From Sipunculus nudus (Eukaryota; Annelida; Sipuncula; Golfingiida; Sipunculidae): a DNA stretch of 64,000 nucleotides. The translations under genes and the position numbers were made by a program. Below are positions 48,948 to 61,565 of this stretch, in pieces (positions within the stretch are counted from its first letter, which is position 1; each line of letters opens with the position of its first letter). Below the pieces are notes generated by a model. It was not told the origin of the DNA, made no database searches, and was given only the letters and a program-made list of their open reading frames with translations. The DNA is taken from NCBI GenBank assembly GCA_026874595.1, contig CM049316.1, positions 41,805,695-41,869,694 of the forward strand, read 5' to 3'.

Positions 48948-49217
48948 CAGAGAGACTTCTAGGAATATGTATAGAGAGACTTCTAGGAATATGTATCAGA
49001 AGCGGATCCAGGGGGGGGTCCAGGGGGTCCGGACCCCCCCTTTTCACCAGAAACAACGTTTTTTTTAAGGGCTTCAGACAAAATTTTGCCGCCTGGACCC
49101 CCCCTTTTTCAGACCTGAGGACCCTTTTTTTAGGGTTCACATTTGTCCCCCTGGGTTGGACCCCCCCTTTTCCTAAATCCTGGATCCGCCCCTGTGTATA
49201 GAGAGACTTCTAGGAAT
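48948..49217. repeat. 24-bp tandem repeat (3 copies) interrupted by a MITE
   Basis: The unit 'agagagacttctaggaatat' plus 'gtat' occurs at about 48949 and 48973, and again at 49200 after the inserted element. Removing the insertion restores three consecutive copies. Confidence 0.88.
48997..49194. mobile_element. GGATCCAG-family MITE with 5-bp target-site duplication
   Basis: Terminal inverted repeats cagaagcggatccag (48997-49011) and ctggatccgcccctg (49180-49194) match with 2 mismatches in 15. The 5-mer tgtat flanks both sides (48992-48996 and 49195-49199). The interior is rich in poly-G/poly-C blocks ('ccggaccccccc') and shares 'cttcagacaaa' with the copy at 22372-22497. Length 198 bp, no coding capacity. 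Confidence 0.88.
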
Positions 49218-50599
49218 GTATATGCAGAGAAGTTGAGTTGTACTGTAGTAGGAGTAGATATTGTAATCAGCCCCAGTAGTTCATATGTATGTATTATATA
49301 TGTATGTATATATATATATATATATAGAAACCACGCTGTAGCAAAGTCAAAAGGACTGAAAACTTAAGACATCCATAGGTAGATCAACACAAACAGTTTA
49401 TTTGTGATAGCCAAAGTTTACAGGGGGTTTGGTCTGGTTAACACAAGTAGGTACATTGTACTTGATTTAAGCAGCTAATTGATTTAAGCAGCTATTTGAT
49501 TGAATCAGCCATTAGATTTAAGTGAGTTCTACTCAACAAAGTGTTCTCTTTAAACTGCTGAACAGTATGTCACTTAAATACCCACTGAGCCCTCTGCCCT
49601 ATATTCATTTTCCTTCCTGGTAATATAAAAGGGTAAAATACCTGTGAAATGGAATAAGGACTTATTTTTACCTAAAGTGGATGAAACATCGTGTGATTTT
49701 AGATTCACTTCCTTACTGACGCAATATGATTGTTATTAGTGTTGATTAAAATAATAAAATATATCTTCCTTGTTATTTTATGCTTGATATATATTGATAT
49801 ATGATCTGAAGGTAAAAGCACCACAAAATATGTTGTCATTAATGTAAATACCACTGTAACAATGGAATTATGATAATAATTAAATTTCTGCCTGATTAAA
49901 TATTTCTGTGATCAGTCCGTTTTAACATTTGTCTTTCTGAGTGTATGATACATTCCACACAGTTCTTTTTTGTCTATTTATTATATATATTATTATTGTT
50001 TATCAGTGAAAAAACTTAAAATAACATTTGCCTGATTGGTTTGCTTTTTCATCAGTTAATACAATATTTGCTGTTTTCATTGCACAGTTAGCCTGAACAC
50101 TATGACCAGTGGAATAAATATATTTGTTGTGTGAGTTAAAATACTGTTACCTTAGGTCCATTGAAACCAATAGGACACAGGATGTTTAATCAAAATATTC
50201 ATTTTGACCAGGTTAGACTATATAAAATTTGAATTACCTTGTTTTATCATGTAAATTTCAGCCTAATTAATGAGCAGGAATAACAAGATATGAAAGAGAC
50301 AGTACCTACTTTTTTTATTTTTCAGGTAAATCTGTTTTGATAAGCAAGTTGCATTTATTTGCCTAATGTTGCAGATGGTTTTGTGACGTAGATAACATAT
50401 TCAATTCACAGTGCCAAATAAACTATTATAAAAAGGGGAAAACAGTTTATTCATAGACCTCTGTCATTATAGACAGAGACAAATTTGGTTTGATGTAATC
50501 AAAAGAAATAAATTGCTATGAAGATTTTCTGTTTAAATGTATTTTGATTTGCTTGTGCTCCTCCATTTTCTGTGCCCATTCCGTTACTGGGTAAATGCC
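49218..50599. other. AT-rich non-coding DNA
   Basis: Small (TA)n at about 49308-49327. Otherwise nothing is recognised. Confidence 0.45.
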
Positions 50600-51234
50600 G
50601 TTCCAGACTTGAGGATGTTTTATATATTCAAACTGAAGTGTGATTTATTTTGAGTTTAAGATCCTCAAAAGACAGAGGGCCGTTGCTATGTTTTCGTGAC
50701 GCAGGCTTTAGGAGAAATCAAGCAAATTACCATCAGCGTTTCCCCACTGTTGCATCGTGGGAATAATGGGCTCACTTGGGTAAGATTTGATCGTGAACAG
50801 AGATGGATCATGAACCCCTGTGGAGCTAGAGATTTCCTGGTATCTCAGTCGATTTTTTATATCTCTAGTCATTGTCAGTCAACTCTTTCTTTTTTTTATA
50901 CTGTTAGTATCATATCTGTAAGTCAGTGAGAAACAGGACAGCACCGCCATATTGGGAACTAGATAATTCCAAGTTTGACAATAATCTGGTAACCTTACTT
51001 CGATCATAGATCATGCTCATATTATAATGTACCGTACCCTGCTTAAAGCAGAGATCCCTCTTTATGTATTGTCACAAGCGTTGCTGGCAGAATCACCTTA
51101 TTACCACAGCATTAGGCTGCATCACTGAAACAAAAGCATATTAATTTCAACAATGTTACAGTAAAATCAAAAAGATTTAAGCAAAGCATTAGCGAGTAAT
51201 TGTCTACTGCTGAAAACTAGTTTTTATATCACAT
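50600..51234. other. Mixed-composition non-coding DNA
   Basis: Weakly GC-richer from 50680 to 51120 ('ccatcagcgtttccccact', 'gacagcaccgccatattggg'). Could be a minor island. No gene is recognised. Confidence 0.3.
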
Positions 51235-51257
51235 TCATATATATATATATATGTGTT

Positions 51258-51300
<43 letters not shown>

Positions 51301-51369
51301 ATATATATATATAAACCCCTGGGTCATGGAACTGATGCATTGATGTATTTCATGAACATGTATAAATAA

Positions 51370-51435
<66 letters not shown>
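51235..51435. repeat. Inverted compound microsatellite (AT/GT ... AT/AC) flanking a 60-base spacer
   Basis: (TA)n, gtgtgtgtgt, (TA)n, then a unique spacer of about 60 bases (51314-51373), then (TA)n and acacacacacatacat. The GT and AC ends are reverse complements, so the block can fold into a long hairpin. Confidence 0.9.
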
Positions 51436-52626
51436 TACATACATAATATGTTTTGTTCATGCTAACATAATGGTTTTCTTATCTATATCGGTCTTGCCAC
51501 CTTTATATGTATAAATAAATCTAGATAAAACTGAAATCCTGTTAAAAAATGAAAATAAAAAAAAACAAAATTATCTCACATTGTTGTCACCAGTATATGA
51601 TTTAAATAGATATTATGACGCCTATTGTCTGTCTGTCGTATGAACGTTTCTTATCTCGCTGGTTGCCTTTGTTACATTCACCATAGTGTTCTCTCCTGTA
51701 ATCAGATTTAATTTTTTCAGGAATTCTTTTATTAAATATGTGATTACTCTATAAGTCTATGGTTTGATAATGATCAAATGTACGTGTATAAATATGTATA
51801 TGAAGACATCACAATGTGGGCCTTGATTTTGGGACAGATACATTATTATTCTGATTTAGGGATACATATTTTTCCCCTAATGTCCAAATAGGAGTTGGTA
51901 CTCTGAAGCTTATCAGGTAATTTTTCTGTCCTCACTATTGTACAAGAAAAGATGTCATATTAACACAGTGTAAAATGAAAATTATATATCAGTAAGTTTA
52001 AATGTCAGACTGGTTGAATAACTACAACCCCAAGAGCCTTAGGACATATAGGTTTATAAGTGCATTACACATCAAAATGACCGTTATCTTGTCATTATTT
52101 ATATATATCCTGCCTCTTGAAATCAGGAGTTACAGCATTGATTTAACAGTGTGTTATTGTGGATTAATGGTAAACTTGCGTGTCAAGTAAGTGTTAAACC
52201 TTATCTTTTCACAGCTTTGTCTCAAATGCACATTTACCTTTATTTGCCATTTGAACTCTGACCTTTGTGTCATAAAAAAGCTGCACTGCAGTGGTTATGA
52301 AGTTCATTGAAAGTCAAAGAAGTGAAGCCAATGTAACAGTTCACAAACAGGTATTTTTGTCTCAATAACTTTGAGACTTATATTAAAATATTTATAATTT
52401 TCTTAATTTTGCAAGAGACAATATATTTAAGAGATCTAAACCATGCCAGGAAGGGCATAAATGCTTTACTCATTGGGTGAAACAAGTGAAAGATTAAATG
52501 AAGAAACATGCCTACTGTGATAGTCTTTGCCAGCTTTGATATGGATGTTTGTCCTTTTTATGTCTCATTTAAGGGAAATAAACCTTCAGACAGCAGTCAT
52601 TTTACCCTGTCCACCAATTATTGCGA
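51436..52626. other. AT-rich non-coding DNA, nothing recognised
   Basis: No gene or repeat is seen. Confidence 0.45.
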
Positions 52627-52850
52627 TAGTGTCTGACCCAGTAGGTTGAGGTGGTACAACTAACGCCCCCTACCTCCACCTGGGAAAACTTGCTCAAATC
52701 CCCAATGAACATCTAGAATGATCAGAGATCAAGCTTACTCCCAGATGCATTGCCTCAAGTTTATCATCCGAGTTCATCTTGAACATTTCCCTCAGTTTCA
52801 GGCAAATATCAGGTCTTTGCTTTACTTTTGTATTATCACTTGACATAGCT
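52627..52850 (+). mobile_element. tRNA-derived SINE-like fragment, copy D
   Basis: 'gacccagtaggttgaggtgg' resembles a degraded A box and 'ttgctcaaatcccc' (about 52690-52703) a B box. The body does not clearly share the tail of copies A-C, so it may be another SINE family or chance. Confidence 0.35.
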
Positions 52851-53180
52851 AGTATAATATGTATGTATTAGGGATGTAACTGAACAGATTACTTTTTTCA
52901 GAATTAACAATCAGGACAGCAATACCTGTTCAATAACAGCATCAGACATCAAGTTTGTGCATTTTCTGTGACAGAATTATAGTTTCAGTCAAAATCAAAA
53001 TGCAGATTGTTAAACACACTTGGAGGTTTTGTCATTGTTATATTATTGTGGTGTAAATGTAAATTTTGTACTGTGGTTATTATTTTGTCCACCTGTAAGG
53101 TATGTATGGGGTATATGTTAAGCTGACACATGACAGGTCAGATAGGGATATGTTTAGAATTTGTTAAGATAAGCATACCG
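52851..53180. other. AT-rich non-coding DNA, nothing recognised
   Basis: No gene or repeat is seen. Confidence 0.4.
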
Positions 53181-53480
53181 TCAGTGTAGTTTATCGGTCA
53201 TAAAGTCTAGCATGTGCTACTACAGGAAATTGTGAATAACCTGCCCATCCTTATTATCCACAATGCAGCGTAATAAAGTAAGGTTAATTTGTGGTGTTTC
53301 TCCATTATGCATGTAATGAGCAAGTGCACACATGTCACCGCCATTTGAAGCAGTGCCTTCAAGTGACCAGGCCAGGAAGCGGTAGTGACGAGCGCAAGCG
53401 TCCGGATTCACGAAAGCACGTTCCTTTACCGACAGCAGCCGAGTCTGATTAGAGGGCGTAGAAGTAGTAGTGCCTTACAC
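53181..53480. promoter_or_regulatory. Small GC-richer island 10
   Basis: Contains 'ggaagcggtagtgacgagcg' and 'acagcagccgagtctgatta'. No repeat and no recognised coding. A regulatory role is only inferred. Confidence 0.3.
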
Positions 53481-53837
53481 CAGCTGAATAATTCAGCACG
53501 GCATCAAATATAGAGGCACTGTCTAGTTGTAGAGAAAAGACGGAAAAAAACCTTGATGTCTGGACATGAGTTACTAATGGCATCTATTGTCAGGCAGCTG
53601 AATGTTGTAGTTAGTAGTCCACCGTGGAAATGTAGTAAATTGAACAGTTTATTAGACCTCTTAGTGTATTTGTATCACTGGACTCTCCTGCAATTGTCCC
53701 CTGTAGGCATGGTTCATATATTTCTTCTTTTTTTATTATTATTATTTTCAGTGCATTTTGTTGATAAAAGTCAGGAATATAAGAATTTCTAGCATTATGC
53801 CCTATATATACAAGTATAGTCTGTGGCTGTTTCAGTG
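53481..53837. other. Non-coding DNA, nothing recognised
   Basis: Ordinary sequence between two islands. A T-rich and ATT run lies near 53730-53745. Confidence 0.4.
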
Positions 53838-55960
53838 AGAATGTTTGTCAAAGTGCATGAAAGCTAAGGTGGTTTCTTTCCCTTTGTCGAGGTCTGGCCC
53901 AAATTGGTTGAGATACAAATGCAAGTTGAAAAAATACAGAACGACATTGAACGAAACAAGACGAGTAATTGATCTATAGTTATATCTTCTCCGTGACTTC
54001 AGTCTCAGTGATGCATTTAATGGTCTCACACGACACACATAAACATCACTACGTGTAACATCCATCCATAGTTTGAGTAAAGAGGGATTTATTGGATATT
54101 ATACCAGTCTTATAAGTCCATATAAAACCAAAGGTTCCCATGAATGCCAGAAGGGGCCGCAAGACCACAAGGGGGCCATGACAGATCAATAGTCAAGTTT
54201 GTCAATGACATGGAGAAGGGGCTGGACTGGTGACGGAGTGTGAGAAGAGACTAGTTTGGTAATTACATGGCTGGGCCTGCACCTCTGACTAATTACGCTG
54301 CCACTCGACATTCTGTGGCATAGCAACAGCGGCCAATCTCCACTTTTTATGAAGCCTCTTACCACTTAATGTGCATATGTCAACTAAGGCAATTCTTGGC
54401 CCTGCGACCTGGCCCTGTAGAGGCCCCCAGTAAGATAAACTTGCCACACCACTAGGTTGTACATCCCATATTTAGCTGGAAATGAGAATCCCCTACAAGC
54501 ACATCTTTTCAACACTTCATGGGCCAAGCTTGATGCATTGGCCAGCCCTGGCCATTCACATGTTAATGTTGTGATTAAAAGGCCAGCTCTATTAGAATTT
54601 AACACTGTGTGTCAACAGAACAAGGGGTTGGGGGCCTGATTAGAGCGGCCTGACAATTAATGCAAGGCAGGCTATGTACTTGCCTGTATTTGTCTCCAGT
54701 AAACACCGCTAAGTAAAGGCTATTCAGTCCAGAGTAATAACCTCTCCCCATGTAAGCAGCGGCATTATTTTCCGAGCACAGTTGAGGTCACCCAACATGA
54801 CTGGCCTGCTTGTTCCGCCTGACTAGTCACGATGACTGGGAAACAAAAACACGATACAACATTTCTTTCTTTTCTTCCATGACCCGATCTAGTTTATACT
54901 TCCCGCCTCATACAGTAATAGCCCACTCCCTATTTCTGATGTTAACAACAATGATTATACCTGCGTCTCCAAGCATACTGGCAGGGGGCATCAACTTGAA
55001 CAAATGAGATTCCTCGTCGCTGGCTTGATTTCACTGGTCACGGGCGGCGCCACTTGTTTCCAAATTAATCATGCATTACGAACATCTTTAAACCCGACCA
55101 GATTGAGCCCTGTACTTTTTCACCTTCAATTGGCGTGGCTCCTATTGAATTCCGCACAAGGTCTCACATACCCTCCCGTGCCGTTGGAGCTCGCCCCCAT
55201 TGTCAAGCCATGCCAATGTTAAATAGTCACACCTGACTGCACTTCCAATTACAAACAGGCCAATTACCTGGCCCCGGTGCAGGGGGGGACCCCTCATTAA
55301 AACTTTTGTGCCTAAAACAACTTGTCTGCACTTGGTGACAGTCCAGCGTGAAAGCTGTAGCTCCGCAGACATGTGTTGGCTGTGCTGAGGATATACGTTT
55401 ATATATCACCTGGTGAGATGCTCACAGGAGAGGACTGATCAGGTTATAGTTTCAACGATTTCTATCCAGAATTCGTCATGGTGTGTGTTCATCGAGTCCA
55501 GCTGGGGGATTCTAAGGTCAGTCGCTGGTACTAGAGCGGGGAGATCTCTCCGTGACCTAGTTACAGAGGGCAGCTGTTTGTTGCCCTTCAGGATCATATC
55601 AGTTGGCAGGTGCCCTGCTGGAGTCTGAAACTGTCTGAATATATATATGGGTGTAGCTGGACTGGTGACAGCCCAGCTCAGTCTAACGTTCTTATAGCAG
55701 TATTGAATCCTTCCTCTACCAGGAACTCACTATAGGAATTTTTTACCTGGAGCCAAAGTTAATTAACCGCTTCATCAAGGTGCACCACATACTCAGGTTT
55801 ACATATATGCCTGTGTTTATACACATGTTAAATTTCTATGGATCAGAACACCATTAGTTACCAAACGGGAACTTAATTGTCGAACCCTTGTCTAGCCAAT
55901 CAGCGGAATGTGAATAGATCTATATATAATAAACTTTTCAGGTGCTCATTCAGGTGTGAG
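53838..55960. promoter_or_regulatory. GC-richer island 11, about 2 kb (candidate cis-regulatory cluster)
   Basis: The second largest island. Includes 'ggtaattacatggc', 'ctaattacgctgcc', an X-box half-site with CCAAT nearby ('ggcatagcaacagcggccaat' region, 54318-54338) and GC-rich stretches such as 'cacgggcggcgccacttg'. A 72-codon + strand frame (55004-55222) starts with a hydrophobic stretch but has no recognisable family. Regulatory function is inferred from composition and position. Confidence 0.4.
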
Positions 55961-56770
55961 TGGTTATATTGCTGTTTGTGCAGGTAGGTATTACCATACC
56001 TCATTAGTAGGAGAACAAGCCAGTCTATTGTTACTAGCATTACATGGCTGAGTCACATGCCTCATTAATACTTGGAACTCAAATTACAAATGTATAACGA
56101 TTCCTATACAGTTTACTCACCTGGTGACTGTGCTGGCCGTTGTGGTACCTTGGCTTACCATTTCTAGGAGACAGTTTTTCATATCCAGTCAGCATGCTTA
56201 CAAGGTAGTAACATCATTTTTGACAATCAAAACATTAATTATGTCACACTCAGAGAACTTTTGTTTATTTAAATAGAACACACCCTACATTTTATAAAGG
56301 CTGTTGAATAAATTACAGTTGTTATTTGTTTTTTTTTGGGTTTTTTTGTCATTTTCATTAATTTGTTCATAGTCCATACATTTACTCCAGATATGTTATT
56401 ATCGGTCTCCATTGTCGAGAGCAATAAGCAATGTTGAATGACATATTCTGTTTTTGTGTATCAGTGTAGAACTCCATTCATGTCACATTGTAATGAAGAA
56501 ACTGAGAAATTATCTCCTTTCAGTTTTGATTTTGTCTGGTGCGTTATGTAGCCTAATTGAATCGGCATTATAGGTAACTGAATCAAACAGGCGTTTATGA
56601 ATCTTTGCTCGTTCATGAGTCACGGATGAGATTTCCACACTGCCGCTAATTGTTGGAGCCATCAGATGGAGCTCCGATTGTCTTCGCCTTCTTTGTGTCA
56701 TTCATCATCAGTGTCTCCAGCAGTGATTGTTCTCGTCTTTTCCCACTAATTACACCAGTCTTCAGGTAAC
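55961..56770. other. Non-coding DNA with a small balanced segment near 56500-56770
   Basis: A strong donor-like CAG|GTAGGTA occurs at 55981-55990. Segment 56500-56720 is repeat-free and moderately GC-richer ('gcctaattgaatcggcatta'). No gene is recognised. Confidence 0.35.
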
Positions 56771-57937
56771 AATGCACAATCCTGATGAGGCATTGTCAGA
56801 TTTTCTTGGAATGTCAATGGTAATTTCTGATTTTCTTGGCATGTCAGCGGTAATTTTCTGCTTTGTGCTTATTTTTTTAAACAAATACTGGTGCATTGAT
56901 AGCTCCTGTAACTACACATTTATGGGATATCAGATTCATCCATTCTACCTTAACACCCATTAGCTCAAGGCAAATGAACTTTTCTGTTTGTTTTTGTCAG
57001 TTTCTTTTGTATTTGGGAATCCTATGTTGTATTTGTTAAGAGATGAGCTTGTTTTATTGTCTTTTTAGAATACATTACTAACTTTAAGACAATAGATACC
57101 AAGGCAGATATCTGGTCCACCTCTGCCCTACAGATGTGGACTTAAAAATAAAATTTGACAATAACTTGGTCATAGGACTTAACTGAGATATATTTTACTC
57201 ACCTAACTATAATTAGTTTGGATAAAAAATTTACTACATTACTCATTTATCATGTACTGCAGTAGATGTAATTTTACAAAATTTTACCAGTGACTGAGGA
57301 ATTCCAGGCCCTGACATAATTTTCTTACATTTGTATATGTTGCTTTGGAAGTTAAAGTTTTGTTGCAGTTCTTAAACCTGTTAGATTTGTAGGTGCACAA
57401 TTAAGAGTCAAAATGGAAATATTGAGAATAACTGATTTTGTTACATATATAACTGTTTTTAAGAAATTTCAAACATATTGAAACAGTTTTAGATGCATAA
57501 TACCTTAGAACTATAAGGATGTCTGTGACATCCAACCATCTGTGGTCATTTACTTAAACTTTCAGGACAAATGTACAACTAGAAATTACATAACATACAA
57601 TCAGCTGGATATAATACAGAGATGTGCAGACAAAGCAGGCAGGCTGTACCAACAATAGAAGGGAGTGATAAGAAAGCTGGTTTATTAATTAATGATGAGC
57701 TATAGTTGATGTGGGCTTCATTACAAATGATGTGTATAAGGTCAAATGATGGAACAAATGTATGTGGGGTAAAGTAATATACCACCTGTGTCATTTCCAT
57801 ACTCAGACACACTGATATTAAAAGCTCTCTAGCGTCAAATGCTTTGTGTTAATGTGATGAGTAACAAGTTACAGTGATGATGTTTTGTCGCCTGACTTCA
57901 GTGTGTAACTCGTTTAATAGTGGGGTCAGGGGGAGTT
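56771..57937. other. AT-rich non-coding DNA, nothing recognised
   Basis: A short duplication 'gattttcttggaatgtca' / 'gattttcttggcatgtca' lies at about 56800-56846. Otherwise featureless. Confidence 0.45.
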
Positions 57938-57949
57938 GGGGGGGGGGGG
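57938..57949. repeat. G12 homopolymer
   Basis: Twelve consecutive G within a purine-rich patch. Confidence 0.9.
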
Positions 57950-58181
57950 ACATTGTAGAGTTCACGTCAGGTATGATCGACGCCCTCTGATTTGATTGCC
58001 ATCACCATTAATTTCTGAATATTTACGGGGAAAGTAGCTGCATGTATTCTTTGAATATGATTCTTGCCTATAGCAGGTGTATATGGTCATCCAGTACACT
58101 GAAAGAAATAGCCAGTTGAATTTTAGAAAGTGCCACCACTGTGCATTGTGAGATATAAACAGTAATATTTTATTTGTCAGA

Positions 58182-58412
58182 GTCGGATGTAGCATAGTGG
58201 TTAAGGCTCTGGACTACAAAGCAAAAGGTACCTGGCTCAAACCTCACCAGAGAATCAAAGGCGAACTTTGTCAGATCCCAATACAACCATAGTAATTTAC
58301 ATATTGTCTTTAGGTCTGTTTAGAATAATGGATTATTGATGGCCCAGTGCACATGGAACCTTAAATCCAGAAGTCTTAATAATAACTTACCATTCATATC
58401 AAATAGTTACCT
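58182..58412 (+). mobile_element. tRNA-derived SINE, copy C
   Basis: Head 'gtcggatgtagcatagtgg' with 'ttaaggctctgg' (A box) and 'ggctcaaacct' (58234-58244, B box). Tail 'taataataacttaccattca' corresponds to the tail of copy A. The tRNA part is better preserved than in copy B. Confidence 0.7.
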
Positions 58413-61400
58413 TCTCTCACATACAATATACAGTTCATGGAACATTCTTATAAAGATATCACCATGGTTATTTCTGAGCTTGATGTGATAAACTGTTTCA
58501 TGGATGGTCAGTATGATATGGGTGGCTGTTAATACTCGCTCCTCACTCCATGGTAGTAGGTAGTGATAGATTTTATCTGAGCATTTTACCTGTGAATTTA
58601 GGATATATTCCACTTCAGTGCTTGGCTCTTTAAACCTGAGTAAACTCAATTGATAATTTCTACTACAGGTGTAACCTGGTGGCAATGGGTAACACTAAAC
58701 ACTGGGATGATCTTGAGAAAATGATAATCTTGTTGGACAGCAGCTTTTCTTTGAATAAGGATCTTAATTTATATAATAATCATCATAATGATAGCCAGAT
58801 TGTTCCAGTACATACATCATATTAATTAAGCTGTGCATTAAATTCTTTGCCATAAAAGCAAGCTTGAAAACAGTGAAAATTTTGTGTGTTGAAATAGCTT
58901 TAATTTAGGTAACTTGTGAATAAAACAAGAGAGAATTGTGAAGAGAACAAAATGGCTTCATGTGTATTGAAGGCTGTGCAGAAAACAAATCTTTGAAAAT
59001 AAAAACTTGTCTTGAAAAGACAAAGAACTTGAAAATGAAATTAACTTTGTATAAGCTTGTGCAGAGCTGTAACTGCTTGCACGTAGTGCTGGAGAAAAAA
59101 AAGTTGCACTCAGTACTTGTGTAATGTTGTGCTCCAACATATATTGTACGCGACTTCATTATAACATCATCAGTACAACAGAGTTTGCCGTACACTGATA
59201 ATATATACCAGCCAAGATAACATTGTTTGTGATGTATAGGAAATAAAGCCTTCTGGTAAATTTAATGTTTTTGATATAGAAGTGTGATAAGAGCACAAGT
59301 ACTAATGGAGATATACTGATAAATATGACAATAGCTGATTGCTGATATCAGAAAGGAAATGTAGAAATATCATTAATGTCTGATATTTAAAGGAACATAC
59401 CAGTGCTTTTTTTCACATTTACTAGTTCATTACCAGCTCTGGTTAAAGTTTGGGCAAGATATATTGTTCATAATTTAATCAGATGTCTTTTATCTCATGT
59501 AAAAGCTGAAGATTGAACGTCATGTAAGTAAGTAATATTCTTACAGCCATGTAGTGTTGGAATCAGGAGGAAATTTAGTGATTGAACAGTCACTATTTTA
59601 CATCTTGTATAGTTGTCCCCCTGAGCTACCTAAGACATAACAGACTTCAAGCCTGAATGTACATGCAGTTTTAAGTAAAATTTTTATAAAAGAAGTTATA
59701 TATTTGGAATAGATTATGTACCCTTTCTCCTGAAATTTAAATATTCATCCCAAATTCATCCTCATAATGTGTGTAATGATACTGGACATTCAGATATAAG
59801 TTATAACACAAACTTTGAATTAAAACAAAGTATATTATATGTGTGATTTTGTTTAGCACTTTGTTCACTAAAATATAATTATATTATATAGAGGTATTTT
59901 TTGTTCTTGGATAGAAACATATGTGAAAAATGTATTTTACAAAGGACCATAGAATGAAACATAACTTTAATAGAGGGTATCTATGTGTAATCATAATTTC
60001 TTATTAATTCAGAAAAAAAGTCAAAAATAATTAGTTCTGTTGTTAATTATGTTTCCAAGCACCAGTTGCTTAGAATAAGGTATAATGGCAGACCAGAGAT
60101 ATTGTGTTATTAGAAATACTACATTAATAGGAGTGATTAAGTAAGTTGAGGTATCAATGAAGCTGAACAAGAAAACTTAATTGCTTTGATAGTTACACCA
60201 GTCATGAAATGAGGATGTTCCGGTGGTTCAACTTGTTTCGTGTCCTTTTCACCTTGAGATTTAAATACTAGCAGCAGTGCGTTGTTTATGTCACCTAAAG
60301 CAGAAAAGGAGTCTTTTTGAAGATTCTGCCTGAAACTTTTTTGTTAACTCACATTTAACCTATATATTCTTTAATATTTTATATAGGTATATTTATAGGG
60401 TCTTGTAAAGTCCTGTTTTATAGTCTGACTGATGAATATGATTGTGACATGAGTACCTTATATGTATAAAACTTGTAATGATTTGTAGTACTTTTTTAAT
60501 TTTCATCACTAAACTTTGTAATGAATAAAATGCCATTTTGTGATATGATGTATCTTATGGTTCAGTCAGTCATTATTTATTGAAGTAGTTACACTGGTTA
60601 GGTATATATAAAGGATTTCCACACCTTAGACATTTGGATAATTTCTTTCACCCCTTTCTTTTAGTTTATTTTGCTTAATTCTTAATATTCTTCTCAAAAA
60701 GTTAATCCCGTTCCCAGGAGTCAACATACGTACAAAAGTACATACATACAAATTCCAATATTTAATATGTTCCACTGGGTCACAGTCAGACTCATTAGCT
60801 GAGTGTCATGACCTGTGGGTCATTAGTTAACAATTTTTAGGGGGTATTTATGAACATTATATATCTGACATAAAGCCAGCCTCATTACCCAGAATAGGTC
60901 ACACTATAATTATTGTGTAGTAATTGCAACCACTCCAGTTTGTACTGTTCTGTTGTTTGCAGTGTTCCCAGGCTGTGAAACATACATACATAGATTGGTA
61001 GTTATTTAGTATTATCCCAGCTGGAACAGTTTTTCAGGGTTTTTCTTCATGTCATGTGCTAAGGTGCCAGCCTCATTAACATAGATGAGTCAGATTAAAT
61101 GTATAAAACCCAACGGAAGCATCAACAGACATATCTTCTGCAAAGCTACTGGGGTTCATTGTTTTTCTGGTTTTGTGATTGTGGTATGGTACCAGGCCAG
61201 ATTATCTCATTGTGGAGAATGTACACACACACACATACATCAATGAATGTGTCTGTGTAAATAGAAATTATTTAATGTCAGCCTTTACTGAAGTCATAGA
61301 AAGTATATAATATGTAGAATTAATTTAGTTAAAAATGTTGTCATCCTTAATATAGTTTGTCATCTTGAACCTGTGTCATAGCAAGGTAATACACATGATT

Positions 61401-61565
61401 TTAAATAGGTGATTCACAAGATCATTATTTTGTCTTTGAATTGTCAAATATGCCATCACATGACATGAGTAACCATGGATGTCTTTCATTCAGCTATAAG
61501 AGAATCTTATCTGCATCCTGTGTCATAATCAGTTTAAATCTGTAACCTATGATGCATATGTAATG
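58413..61565. other. AT-rich intron-like DNA up to the ZFHX exon
   Basis: No exon or RNA gene is recognised. A short (CA)n occurs at about 61225-61238. The lack of islands in the 3 kb nearest the exon contrasts with the regions further upstream. Confidence 0.5.

Noticed and set aside
55004-55222. 72-codon frame with a hydrophobic, signal-peptide-like start
   Set aside because: No cysteine pattern or family resemblance and no gene context; hydrophobic starts arise easily by chance.
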